NCBI RefSeq assembly: GCF_002245895.1
Contig: NZ_NPJZ01000001.1
Span: forward strand, 5,864,501 to 5,928,500
Origin: Rhodococcus sp. OK302
GTDB taxonomy: Bacteria; Actinomycetota; Actinomycetes; Mycobacteriales; Mycobacteriaceae
Direction of reading: 5' to 3'
Length of the DNA stretch: 64,000 bases
Below, in pieces: positions 36,846-46,047 of the stretch (its first letter is position 1; each line of letters starts with the position of its first letter). The notes below the pieces were generated by a model. The model ran no database searches and was not told the origin of the DNA. It saw only the letters and a list, made by a program, of their open reading frames with translations. Both the position numbers and the translations under genes were made by a program.

Positions 36846-38429
36846 TCAGGCCTTCTTCTCCAGAAGGTCTGAGTCGGCGGCGTATTCCGCCATGAGTTCA
36901 CGTTCCCTCTCTCGATGGGGATAGAAGAACGTCACCACCACAGCGCCGGCGCACACCACGATGATTGCGGCGATGTACGCCTTCGTATCTCCGTCCAGGA
37001 AAGCATGTTTCGCGGCCGACATGATCTGCTCCGAGTATTGCGGATATCGTTCCGCGAGAACTTCCGCGCTGGAGAACGACTTTGTCAGTGCCGACTGCGT
37101 CTCGGGGGTGATCTGCGAGGCATCGGGTGACGACGCTATCGACGCTCCCAGTGATTTCGCGTACCCAGCGGTGAGGATTCCGCCGAGAATGGACTGCATG
37201 ATCGCCCCACCCAGATCACGTTGAAGGTCAGAGGTTCCCGACGCCATGCCGGCCCGGGAAACAGGAACTGATCCGGTGAGTGAACGCGATGCCGGGGTAC
37301 CTGCCAGACCGACACCGATGCCGACGAGACCGTAGGCCAGCGCCACCTGCCAGTACTGTGTGCTCTCGTTCCACATGGTCAGCGCCACAACGAGTCCGAG
37401 AACAACGAACAGGTAGCCGGACAACAGTGTTGCTCGCGCGCCATGTTTTTCGATCATCGTTGCCGATCGAGGCGCAACAATGACCATCGCAAGGGCAGCG
37501 GGGATGATGGCTGCACCGGCATCAAGCGTCGAGTAGCCGAGCACGTTCTGCAGAAACTGCTGACCGATGAACATCGCGCCCATCAACGAACCGAAGACGA
37601 CCAACCCGCCCACGGCTGCGACCCAGAACGTCGGGCGAGCGGCCACGGGTAAATCGAACAGTGGATTGACGGCTCGTTTCTGTTGCAGGAAGAACCCGAT
37701 TCCGGCGACCAGCGCAATGGCCCCCAAAACCAGTGCCAGAGTTCCGGAACCCTTGACCGGCGCAAAGTTGATGGACAAAATCAGTGCCCCGATGAAAACG
37801 ATGGACACGATGCCGCCGAGGTGATCGACAGGATCCGTCGTCTCGTTGACGTGCGCGGGCACCAACACCAGGGCACAGACCAACGCGAGAAGCGCCAACG
37901 GGAGCGTCACGAAGAAGACCGAACCCCAGTGAAATTTCTCGAGCAGAGCCCCCGACACGATCGGGCCCAATGCCGAAATCGCGCCACCGATCGCGGACCA
38001 CAGGGCAATCGCTTTGGTCCGAGCGGGGCCGGCCCACAAGGCTGTGATGATCGCCAGCGTCGTCGGAAATGCGAGACCAGCAGAAATACCGCCCACGATT
38101 CGGGCCGCGAACAACACCTCGAAGCTGCCGGAGAATCCAGCCACCAGAGATGCCGGAATCGACAACGCCATACCGGTGACCAGCAGCATCTTGCGCCCGT
38201 ACCGGTCACCGACAGCACCGAGATAGAGCACCGTGCCGGCCAGACCCAGGGAATATCCGACGGCAATCAAGTTCAGTTGCGTCTGACTCGCGTCGAATGC
38301 TCGTCCGATGTCGGGAAGTGCCACATTGGCGACCGAGAGGTTGAGGTTGGCTACCGCCGCAACCAGGATGAGTGTGCCCAGAACATACGTCGCTCGCTCC
38401 GGTGACTTCGACTTGATGTCATTCGCCAT
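36846..38429 (-). CDS. MFS drug:H+ antiporter, 14-helix DHA2 type
   Basis: A 527-residue transporter with about 14 hydrophobic helices. Motif A is GAVGDRYGRKMLLVTG near residue 70, motif C-like segment GPIVSGALLEKFHWGSVFFVTLPLALLAL near 160 (GxxxGPxxGG-type antiporter signature, altered), and GLVGIGVGLAGTPASRSLTGSVP is the late DHA2 segment. It is most like EmrB/QacA exporters that expel drugs or lipids using the proton gradient. It ends only 1 base after the convergent LLM gene. No regulator is beside it. Confidence 0.9.
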   Translation of the reverse strand: MANDIKSKSPERATYVLGTLILVAAVANLNLSVANVALPDIGRAFDASQTQLNLIAVGYSLGLAGTVLYLGAVGDRYGRKMLLVTGMALSIPASLVAGFSGSFEVLFAARIVGGISAGLAFPTTLAIITALWAGPARTKAIALWSAIGGAISALGPIVSGALLEKFHWGSVFFVTLPLALLALVCALVLVPAHVNETTDPVDHLGGIVSIVFIGALILSINFAPVKGSGTLALVLGAIALVAGIGFFLQQKRAVNPLFDLPVAARPTFWVAAVGGLVVFGSLMGAMFIGQQFLQNVLGYSTLDAGAAIIPAALAMVIVAPRSATMIEKHGARATLLSGYLFVVLGLVVALTMWNESTQYWQVALAYGLVGIGVGLAGTPASRSLTGSVPVSRAGMASGTSDLQRDLGGAIMQSILGGILTAGYAKSLGASIASSPDASQITPETQSALTKSFSSAEVLAERYPQYSEQIMSAAKHAFLDGDTKAYIAAIIVVCAGAVVVTFFYPHRERERELMAEYAADSDLLEKKA

Positions 38430-38533
38430 GCGGGTTCTCCCCTCGAGGCTGAATCCGAACCGGTTCGTTCTGTCCGGATCATTCCGATCTCAACATAGAT
38501 CGGTCGACAACGTAGTGCAGAGGAACGACGTAC

Positions 38534-40009
38534 CTATTCGGCCACGATTTCAGCCAAAATCCCCTCGGCACTACGCGCCGCGACCAGGCAGGCGCGGGCA
38601 GTGAAGCGATCGAAGAGCGGGTGCGTCGACAATTCACGCCAATGGCGCGCTGCACTGACCGCTTTCGCTCGCTGGTCGTCGACGCATCCGTCCGCTTCGG
38701 AACCCAGTCGATCGTTCACCCTGATTCCGGAACCGCCGATCAGTCGCTGCAACTGCGCCAGATCCTCCGAGGACAAGTCCGTACGCACGGAACGGAGTCG
38801 TCCCAACAGTCGCAGTTCATGGAAACCGTGGACGTCGGCAAGCAAGCCCTGCGCTGCTTCCACAACCGAATCCGAACCCGCGAGTGGATTGCTCTCGAGG
38901 ATTCGCACCAGCGTCACCAAGGCGGTGTGGGCTTTGAGTTGATCAGCCCGCTGCCCGAACTGGACGTCGATCACCTGAAGCAACTCCTCGAGCCCACTAC
39001 GTTCGAGCAGCTCTGCTGCCAAAGTCGGAGAGTCTGTGGCGCCCAACTTTATCGACGTTATCGCGAGCCGAATTCCGAACAGACCAAATCGATCTGCAAG
39101 TTGCGCCCGCATCGCCGCGTCGACGGGTAGTGGACTGTCCGCCTTGGCAAAGCGATCCGCGGACAGGAGCGCGAGACTGAGATCGTCGGCCGGAACCTCG
39201 GCTAGCGCAGTGAGTGCCGCGAACTCGCTCTGCCTCATCGTCCGCGCCGCCAGGGCCAGCAATCCCGCCACCGGAACAACCGACTGACACAATCCTGTTC
39301 GCTCGAGTTCCTCGGCGAACCGGGCAGCAACGTCCTTGGCAGACGTCAACGCGTCCATCCGTCCGGCGCCCACCTCGTCGGCGCGAGAAAGCACGCCGAC
39401 CACTCCGAGCGGTCCGGATTCACCGCCGACATGATCGGCGATCCGCCCGAGAAACTGCATGTCGCTCGCATTCAACGCCCGCAACAGATAAACGACGGCA
39501 TCTGCGCCGGGTGCACCGCCTTCGGGTACAAGCATGTTCCAGGTTCGAGCCGATACCTCAGTCGACAACGACGACGTTCCCGGAGTGTCGATGATCGTCG
39601 TACGAGCTAAGGCCGACGACGGCCAGTCGACATCGATACGATCGACGCAGTCTGCCGTGCGCTCCCCCAGATCAAAGGTGAGCCTGCCGTCGCGCCGTGT
39701 CACCGGGACGTTGAAAGTGTCACCGTCGTCGGCCGTCGCCGTCACCTGTGGTGTGGTGCCATTGCGATACCACGTGACAACCCGAGTGCATTCCGTGGCA
39801 TCTGTGGGTGCAATATCTTGCCCGACAAGTGAATTGAGAAGAGTCGACTTACCGGCCTTCAGAGAACCTGCCAATGCCACTCGCAGAGGCTCGTCGAGTC
39901 GGGCCGCACACACTTCCAGTTGACTGTGTGTCTGAGGCTGGTCCGCGTACAGTTCTCGGGCCTGCGAGATCAGAGTATGCACTGATTCCACAGCGGTGAT
40001 TGCGTTCAT
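38534..40009 (-). CDS. iniC: Dynamin-like GTPase IniC
   Basis: A 491-residue dynamin-family GTPase. G1 is GSLKAGKSTLLN at about 48-59, G2 region TECTRVVTW, G3 IDTPGTSSL, and G4 probably LSRADEV. The rest is helical, and unlike IniA there is no membrane-inserting paddle. It corresponds by order and size to M. tuberculosis IniC in the isoniazid-induced iniBAC operon, where IniA/IniC remodel or protect the envelope under cell-wall stress. Its ATG overlaps the IniA stop as ATGA, so the two are made together. Confidence 0.9.
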   Translation of the reverse strand: MNAITAVESVHTLISQARELYADQPQTHSQLEVCAARLDEPLRVALAGSLKAGKSTLLNSLVGQDIAPTDATECTRVVTWYRNGTTPQVTATADDGDTFNVPVTRRDGRLTFDLGERTADCVDRIDVDWPSSALARTTIIDTPGTSSLSTEVSARTWNMLVPEGGAPGADAVVYLLRALNASDMQFLGRIADHVGGESGPLGVVGVLSRADEVGAGRMDALTSAKDVAARFAEELERTGLCQSVVPVAGLLALAARTMRQSEFAALTALAEVPADDLSLALLSADRFAKADSPLPVDAAMRAQLADRFGLFGIRLAITSIKLGATDSPTLAAELLERSGLEELLQVIDVQFGQRADQLKAHTALVTLVRILESNPLAGSDSVVEAAQGLLADVHGFHELRLLGRLRSVRTDLSSEDLAQLQRLIGGSGIRVNDRLGSEADGCVDDQRAKAVSAARHWRELSTHPLFDRFTARACLVAARSAEGILAEIVAE

Positions 40010-41865
40010 GCTTCGACCGCCACGTTCCGCTTGTCCACAACTGTCAATGCCGCTGCAAGCGAATCCAATTCGGATACGACGCGCATGTCTGTCTCCAATT
40101 GCCTGATCCGCGCGGCATGTTCACTCGATTCCAATTGGGTCGCTTCCTGCGTTGCCCGAAGCGATTCGTTGATCGAGCGCAGTGCCTGCTCAGCGATATC
40201 GGTGAAGTGATCGCGCAGAAGTCGCTGCACCAATCGCAATCTGTCTTTCGATTCCTTGCCGACCTGAAAGCTGACGTCGTCGGCAAATCGGCGAATCGCA
40301 TTTTTGGCCTCGGCCCGACGCTTGAGTACCTGGGCCTGCTTGTCCTCACGATAAGCCTTGGTGCCCAACAGGACCCCAGCACCGATCGAGATCGGATTGA
40401 CCAGCGCCATGCCCATCATCGTGGTGATCAAGCCGAACATCAGTACGCCGCCGTACGAGCCGCGCATGCCCACCAACACCTTCTGTGTGATGCCGATGCG
40501 GCCCGATTCGAGATCGGACAACGCGCCTACCGGCTCCAGGAATTCATCCGTGTCGGCGACGTCGAGGTGCGGTAGCGCTACTTCACCGGTATCGGCAAAG
40601 TGTTGCGCCACAACTTCTGCCAACCACAGAGCCCGATCGTGAGCCCACACGAAGTTGTCGCCGATCGCAGTGGCGATCTCCTGTTCGAGCCACTCGCCCA
40701 CCACGTCCCAGTCCTTGCCCGGGTCGCCCTCGTCGACCGTCTCTTCCGCCTGCCGGGTAACTCGGCGCAGACGATCCCGAAGGTCGTGGTCGATATCTGC
40801 CGCGAGGTCGGCGATACCGTCGCCGAGGCTCTGCTGCCACAGTGACGTCTTCTTGTGGAGTTCCTCCGCTGCTGCTCTCGCCCGATGAAGTCCGGCCACT
40901 GCTGCAGCGGCCGTAGCTGGATCCTTCAGCGCAGCAAGCTCACTGCCCATTTCCAATGACAGGTGCGCGGCAGCGGATCTCACATCCATTGAGACGGAGC
41001 GCCGGGTATTCGTTTCTGCGCGAGCAACCACGTTGTCGCGCAGGAACTGATAGAGATCCATGAATCCGGATTCTGCCTCCAGTTCCTTGTCCCCCAAACG
41101 CAATGCGTGAGACCGAAGTACTGACGAGATCGGGATGAGCGGCAGGTCGAGGTCCGCTCGCTGCAGGTGCCCGCGATCGGCATCGAGAATCCGACGCCAA
41201 TGCGGATACAGGTCCGTCTTGCTGATCAAACCTGCAACAGCCGGGCACAGGTTCATCACCTGACGGATGAAACCCAATTCGGGCTCGGTGAACTCCTGGC
41301 TCGAATCCGAAAGAATCAGTACCGCGTCGGCGGCCGTGATGAGACCCAATGTTCCTGCAGCATGAGGGTTTCCGTGACCACCCACCCCCGGAGTGTCGAT
41401 AAGCACAAGTCCATCCGCCAACAGCGGACTGGGAACGCCGACCTCTACTCGAAGAACTTCTCGTCCTTCAGCTCTCACCGTGGCCGGCGTAATTCCCATC
41501 AGTTCGTCCAGCGGCAGCGGCACCCGAATGGGCGCAGCGCCGGGGTCGGCGAGAATCAGTTCGGCGCCCGCAGTTTCCGCATACTGGACGACGGTGGCCA
41601 CAGCAGTAGTCTCGTCGTCACCCACCGAACACACGTCGATGCCGAGCAATGAATTGACGAACTGGCTCTTGCCCTGTTTGAGGGGGCCGACGACCACGAT
41701 GCGAATACGCGGATCGCTGACTCGCACCTGCGCGTTCTCGAGGCGTCGCACCAGATCGGAGCGTCCGAAATCCTTCGCGACTGCCACTGTTCGATCGAGC
41801 AACGCCGCCGTCGCCGAAGCGCCGCGTGCTTTCCGAATGCTTACCTGCCCCGCTGAAGTACTCAT
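40006..41865 (-). CDS. iniA: Dynamin-like GTPase IniA
   Basis: A 619-residue dynamin-like protein. G1 is GPLKQGKSQFVNSLLG near 60, G3 LIDTPGVGGHGNP near 155, G4 LISKTDLYP near 215. A hydrophobic paddle YGGVLMFGLITTMMGMALVNPISIGAGVLLGTKAYRED lies near residues 475-515, in the position of the membrane-interacting tip of mycobacterial IniA. A coiled coil region follows. Gene order iniB-iniA-iniC is preserved. It starts 115 bases after iniB, with a hairpin between. Confidence 0.92.
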   Translation of the reverse strand: MSTSAGQVSIRKARGASATAALLDRTVAVAKDFGRSDLVRRLENAQVRVSDPRIRIVVVGPLKQGKSQFVNSLLGIDVCSVGDDETTAVATVVQYAETAGAELILADPGAAPIRVPLPLDELMGITPATVRAEGREVLRVEVGVPSPLLADGLVLIDTPGVGGHGNPHAAGTLGLITAADAVLILSDSSQEFTEPELGFIRQVMNLCPAVAGLISKTDLYPHWRRILDADRGHLQRADLDLPLIPISSVLRSHALRLGDKELEAESGFMDLYQFLRDNVVARAETNTRRSVSMDVRSAAAHLSLEMGSELAALKDPATAAAAVAGLHRARAAAEELHKKTSLWQQSLGDGIADLAADIDHDLRDRLRRVTRQAEETVDEGDPGKDWDVVGEWLEQEIATAIGDNFVWAHDRALWLAEVVAQHFADTGEVALPHLDVADTDEFLEPVGALSDLESGRIGITQKVLVGMRGSYGGVLMFGLITTMMGMALVNPISIGAGVLLGTKAYREDKQAQVLKRRAEAKNAIRRFADDVSFQVGKESKDRLRLVQRLLRDHFTDIAEQALRSINESLRATQEATQLESSEHAARIRQLETDMRVVSELDSLAAALTVVDKRNVAVEA

Positions 41866-41904
41866 GAGCTACGTTGACCCGCAATTCTTCCCGACTCGAA
41901 TATT

Positions 41905-41935
41905 CGGCCCTGCACGCATAACGCGTGCAGGGCCG
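41905..41935. terminator. Hairpin between iniB and iniA
   Basis: Perfect 13-nt arms, CGGCCCTGCACGC (41905-41917) and 41923-41935, around ATAAC. A T-run follows on the plus strand, but on the transcribed minus strand the 3' flank is AATATTCG. It could partly terminate iniB transcripts and so set iniB above iniAC, or protect mRNA ends. Confidence 0.7.
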
Positions 41936-41980
41936 GATTTGTTACATCAGGTCGTTTTGACCAACTTTGTTCCCCGGTGA

Positions 41981-43984
41981 TCAGGGCTGCAGGTGATCGA
42001 TAATCGCGACGGGGTCGATGTGCTCGACGGGCGACGTGATCGAATCGCCGGCAAACAGCGAATGCGACGAGTCGGCCCCCATCGAACTACTCGATCCCGC
42101 GCCGAACGCGTCGGCAGCATCAATCGACGTCCACGGGTTCAGCGCACCACTCAACGAGCTGGTCAGACCGGACATTGCGCTAGCCGCACCGCTGAGAGAT
42201 CCACCCAAGTCGGCGGCGCTGCCCCCATCGACAGCGCCGCTGACCGAGCTCCCCAGACCGGCCACCACATGAGTTGCCGCGTCGAGTCCTGCAGAAGCTC
42301 CCAGATCTCCGGCAACCGAACCGAAGTTCAGGCCGTCGGCGCCGATACTGCCGAAGTCCACGGACGGGAGATCCACTGCCATCGAACCCATGTTCACGGA
42401 ACCGAGATCGACGTTGGGCAGGTCTGCCCCAATGGAACCGGTGCCGATTCCACCGGTGTTCAGGGCTGCATCAAGTGCACCGCCCAGTGATCCCTGTGCA
42501 CCGAGCATGGTGTCGAGCGACGTTCCGAGTGAGCCGGTGCCTCCCAGCACAGCTCCGAGATCCGTGTCGACGGATCCGATCGAACCGAGGCTGCCGGTGC
42601 CGCCGAGCGCTGTATCCAGGGCACCGCCGAGCGCTGCGTCCAGCGCACCGCCGAACCCACCGGCGAGTCCGGCGTCGGCACCAAGTGCAGAGCCCAGAAC
42701 ACCTTCGAGCGCTGTCGACAGATTCGCTCCGCCGGCCAAGGCTGCAGTGAGGTCTGCGCCCAAACTTCCGTTGACGTCCAGCGAGCTGCCCAGCATCCCG
42801 CCGAGTGCGCCACCAAGGTCCGTACCTACCGAACCACCCGCACCCAAAGCGCCGGACAGAGCGGCACTGAGCTGGGCGCCGAGGTCTGCGCTTCCACCCA
42901 GAATTGCGTCCAGGTCGACACCGCCGCCGAGGCCGAGGGCCGTGTCGAGCGCACCGGCGAGGGTGGTTTCGAGGCTTCCACCAACCCCGAGAGCACTGCC
43001 GAGAGCGCCGCTCAGGGCTGCACTCAGATCAATGCTGCCGGCAATGTCGGTCAGTGCGCTCACATCGGTGAGAGCGCCGAGAACGCTGCCGAGCGACGCA
43101 CCGAGGTCGGCTCCGATCGTCCCGCCGGCACTGAGCGCACCGGACAGTGCTGTGCTGAGATCTGCAGTCAAAGAGCCGGCTAGGTCGAGGCTGCCACCCA
43201 GTGCCAAGGCAGATTCCAGGGCACCGGCCAGGCTCGCACCGAGCTCGCCGCCGATAGCAAGGAGTCCGTTCAGGTCTGCGCCGGCGCCGAGAAGACCGCC
43301 GAGTGCCAGTCCCAGATCTGCGCCGAGGTCTCCGCCGATCGAAAAGACCGGCGCGAGGGCGCCACTGAGGCCCGCGCTCAAGTCCAAGCCACCGGCTGCG
43401 TTGATTGCCGCATCGAGAGCGGCGCCCAACTCCGCAGTGAGTCCGCCGCTCACACCCAGTGCTGCGCTGATCGCAGTACCCAGATCCAGAGCTCCCGAAA
43501 GGTCGAGCGCGCCGCCCAGACCCAGCCCCGCATCGATCACGGCACCGAATGCCGCTCCGAGATCTGCACTGATGTCGCCGCCGATAGCGAGAGCGGCACT
43601 GAGCGCAGTCGCAAAATCGCCGACGAAGTCGAACTGTCCGCCGAACGCCCCGCCGACTCCCAATCCTGCGCCGGCGCCGAGACCCAGACTGCCGCCGAGG
43701 CTTCCACCGAGACCACCGGCAAGTCCGCCGCCGATACCCAAGCCGCCGCCGAGTGCTCCGGCAGCAGCGGAACCGGCATTGACGATCGTGGACAGTCCTG
43801 CGGCGCCGCCGACAAAGAGACCTGACTCGGCGACCAAGGGAGCAACGGCAACGATGTCCGCATGGCTCACGTCGCACAGACCTGCAGCGTTCAGTGCAGC
43901 AGTCGGGTTTGCGCAGTAATTGGCGGCGGCCTCGTCGTCACGAAGAAGCCCGAGGATGAATTCGAGTACGGCGTTCGTTGCCAT
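41981..43984 (-). CDS. iniB: IniB-like Gly/Ala-rich envelope protein
   Basis: A 667-residue protein. Residues 1-60 (MATNAVLEFILGLLRDDEAAANYCANPTAALNAAGL..) match the N-terminal IniB domain of mycobacteria. From about 75 to 560 it is built of irregular repeats of 20-27 residues rich in Gly, Ala, Leu, Ser and Asp, with recurrent ADLGAALGG, SLDLSAAL and GALGxGGS. The last 60 residues are more polar. It lacks a classical signal peptide. ATG 43984 has AGGAG upstream; the frame to 44125 is not supported. First gene of iniBAC; a surface or wall-associated role is inferred. Confidence 0.88.
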   Translation of the reverse strand: MATNAVLEFILGLLRDDEAAANYCANPTAALNAAGLCDVSHADIVAVAPLVAESGLFVGGAAGLSTIVNAGSAAAGALGGGLGIGGGLAGGLGGSLGGSLGLGAGAGLGVGGAFGGQFDFVGDFATALSAALAIGGDISADLGAAFGAVIDAGLGLGGALDLSGALDLGTAISAALGVSGGLTAELGAALDAAINAAGGLDLSAGLSGALAPVFSIGGDLGADLGLALGGLLGAGADLNGLLAIGGELGASLAGALESALALGGSLDLAGSLTADLSTALSGALSAGGTIGADLGASLGSVLGALTDVSALTDIAGSIDLSAALSGALGSALGVGGSLETTLAGALDTALGLGGGVDLDAILGGSADLGAQLSAALSGALGAGGSVGTDLGGALGGMLGSSLDVNGSLGADLTAALAGGANLSTALEGVLGSALGADAGLAGGFGGALDAALGGALDTALGGTGSLGSIGSVDTDLGAVLGGTGSLGTSLDTMLGAQGSLGGALDAALNTGGIGTGSIGADLPNVDLGSVNMGSMAVDLPSVDFGSIGADGLNFGSVAGDLGASAGLDAATHVVAGLGSSVSGAVDGGSAADLGGSLSGAASAMSGLTSSLSGALNPWTSIDAADAFGAGSSSSMGADSSHSLFAGDSITSPVEHIDPVAIIDHLQP

Positions 43985-44287
43985 GACATTTCTCCTGAAA
44001 GTTCGGCGACTGGTGCGCTGATAGATGGAGCGATTGGAATCAACGCTACGAACTTTCGAGCACGGGGCCAACGGGGTGCATCCCCCTCCTTCCGAGGGCC
44101 CGACGGGGATATCCCCCACCATCACGCGTCGGCCACGTTAGGGGATTCGGCCCGGTTAGGGGATCCGTCCCCTACTTCCCCAAAACGCCGCCAACCCGGT
44201 AACGAAGTTGGTCACGAAACCGACATCGCAGACAACCGCGACAGTTCATCTGTCTAATCTGTCGCCCGCGATCAGGGGAGTTCGTTC
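43985..44287. other. Divergent iniB / Hsp70-like promoter region
   Basis: The 303 bases between iniB (minus) and the Hsp70-like gene (plus) should hold both promoters. Direct repeats occur at 44129-44164, and further GGGGAT/CCCC boxes flank them (for example the palindrome GGGGATATCCCC at 44105-44116, and TCCCCTAC at 44168-44175). No gene is seen. Confidence 0.6.
44129..44164. promoter_or_regulatory. Two tandem 18-bp repeats, candidate IniR operator
   Basis: Copies TCGGCCACGTTAGGGGAT (44129-44146) and TCGGCCCGGTTAGGGGAT (44147-44164) are adjacent and agree at 16 of 18 positions. They lie about 145 bases upstream of iniB and 124 bases upstream of the Hsp70-like gene, in phase for cooperative binding by a LuxR-type activator such as the IniR-like protein. 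Confidence 0.55.
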
Positions 44288-46036
44288 ATGGACCACGACC
44301 AGGCGAGTTCACTTACGACGGCAGGACTCGGCATCGGCATCGGTTCTGCCACTCTCGTAGCGGTCACCGCGAATTCGACCGGACAAACAGGCGAACCGGT
44401 GCACCACCCCAGTGCGGTAGACGCAGCCGACGGCGCAATCCTGACCGGATTTATCGACCGCGTCGGCGACTCGGTCGCCATTCTTGCCGCCGACGGCAGT
44501 GAGCACCGCGGCGAGGATCTCACAGCGTCAGCGATCGGCCGACTTGTCGACGCCGCCAGATCCGACGGCGAAACATTCGACAGCGTCGTCGTCGCCCACC
44601 CCGTAGGTTGGAATCGCCACACGACCCTCACGCTGGAATCGGCGTTGGACGACCGCGGCATCCCCGGCGCGAGTTTTGTCTCCGAACCCGAAGCCGTCAT
44701 GACGTGGCTTCGCGATTCCGGAAACGCAGTACCGGACGGACTCACCGTGATCTACGACCTCGGCGGCTGTTCGCTCGATGTCACCATGATGTCCACTGCT
44801 GACGGAAGAAGCACCGTCTTCGGTAAACCACTCCGAAGTGCCGACATCGGTGGCGACGAATTCGACCACGCCGTCACCGTGCACCTCCTGGGCGCAGTCG
44901 CGGACCATTTCCGAACACTCGACGCCTTCGCTCCCGAGACAATCTCAGCCCTCGAGGTCTTGCGCACTCGTGCGCGTCAGGCAAAGGAACAGCTGTCGAC
45001 GGATACCGAAACCGTTGTCCACGTAGAGCTTCCCGGAAAATCCCAGGACATTCGCCTGGTCCGATCGGAACTCGAGGATTTGATCCGGCCCGCGCTCACC
45101 GAATCAGTCGCGCTGGTGAGAGAGTGCCTGCGCTGCGCCGGCGTCGAATCGAGCGACATCAATCACGTCGTACTGGCCGGGGGAGGATCGGCCAGTCCCC
45201 TTGTCGCCGAGCTGTTGTCATCGGAATTGCGTGTTCCGGTGATCGCCGCTGCAGATCCGGGATCATGCGCGGCCGTGGGCGCCGCGATCATCGCTGTCGA
45301 ACGTCTCTCGGCCACGAAGACCGACGCAACGCTGGTCTCACTCCTTCCTGTTCGCACACCGGCTCCGGTTCCTACCTTTTCGACGCCGTTGATCACCGCA
45401 CCCATTGCGGAAGATTCGACCACCCGCCGTTCTTCACGTGTCGGTGTCGTCGCTGCGGTCGTGGGCGCGTTCATCGTTCTGGCCGCCGGTGGACTCGGCA
45501 TCGGAACGGCCATGGACAAGATCAATGTTCCATCCAGTTCCGCAGACACGACGAGCGAAATGCCTGCGCCAACCGGTTCGACGGTATCCGGTCTTCCCCC
45601 GGGTGAACGCCTCGGTAACAGTGTGATTGGCAGTTCCGACGCCGTTGCATCCGGCAGCAACGCTCAGGTCGGACAACCTGGATCACCGGCCTCGCAGTCC
45701 GGCGCGACAACGGGCGCCGGAGTCACTGCGCCCGCGGCTCCCCCGGCATCTGCGCCCGCACCCGGAGCTCCCGAGGTTTCCGCACCGGCACCCGGCGCTC
45801 CCGTCGGAGTACCGGCGCCAGTCCCCGCACCCGTTCCGGCTCCAGCTCCGGCTCCAGCTCCGGCTCCGGGCGGTCAGACCGGCGGCGCGGGGAATGCTGT
45901 CGGCGACGCTGCGACCGGCATCGGCAACGGCCTGGGCGCGGTAGTCGACGGCACCGGCAATGCGGTCGGCGGAGTACTCGGAGGTGTCGGCGGAGTACTC
46001 GGCGGCGTTGTCGGCGCTGTCATACCGAACCGCTGA
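44288..46036 (+). CDS. Membrane-anchored Hsp70-like ATPase with Pro/Ala-rich tail (1)
   Basis: 582 residues. The N-terminal 350 residues form an Hsp70/actin-type ATPase fold: GLGIGIGSATLVAV in place of GIDLGTTNS, phosphate-2 motif IYDLGGCSLDVTMM, EQLST segment and adenosine motif VVLAGGGSASPLVAELL. A single membrane helix VGVVAAVVGAFIVLAAGGLGIGTAM lies at about 385-408, followed by an outer tail of some 175 residues rich in Pro, Ala, Gly and Ser (APAPAPAPAPGG, then GVGGVLGGVVG). There is no peptide-binding domain, so it is not a DnaK. It diverges from iniB and precedes the IniR-like gene by 11 bp. Confidence 0.85.
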   Translation: MDHDQASSLTTAGLGIGIGSATLVAVTANSTGQTGEPVHHPSAVDAADGAILTGFIDRVGDSVAILAADGSEHRGEDLTASAIGRLVDAARSDGETFDSVVVAHPVGWNRHTTLTLESALDDRGIPGASFVSEPEAVMTWLRDSGNAVPDGLTVIYDLGGCSLDVTMMSTADGRSTVFGKPLRSADIGGDEFDHAVTVHLLGAVADHFRTLDAFAPETISALEVLRTRARQAKEQLSTDTETVVHVELPGKSQDIRLVRSELEDLIRPALTESVALVRECLRCAGVESSDINHVVLAGGGSASPLVAELLSSELRVPVIAAADPGSCAAVGAAIIAVERLSATKTDATLVSLLPVRTPAPVPTFSTPLITAPIAEDSTTRRSSRVGVVAAVVGAFIVLAAGGLGIGTAMDKINVPSSSADTTSEMPAPTGSTVSGLPPGERLGNSVIGSSDAVASGSNAQVGQPGSPASQSGATTGAGVTAPAAPPASAPAPGAPEVSAPAPGAPVGVPAPVPAPVPAPAPAPAPAPGGQTGGAGNAVGDAATGIGNGLGAVVDGTGNAVGGVLGGVGGVLGGVVGAVIPNR

Positions 46037-46047
46037 TCGGGGCCGGT

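Noticed and set aside
42390..43919. 509-codon Pro/Ser-rich frame opposite iniB
   Set aside because: Shadow of the Gly/Ala repeat gene; iniB has the recognised N-terminal domain.
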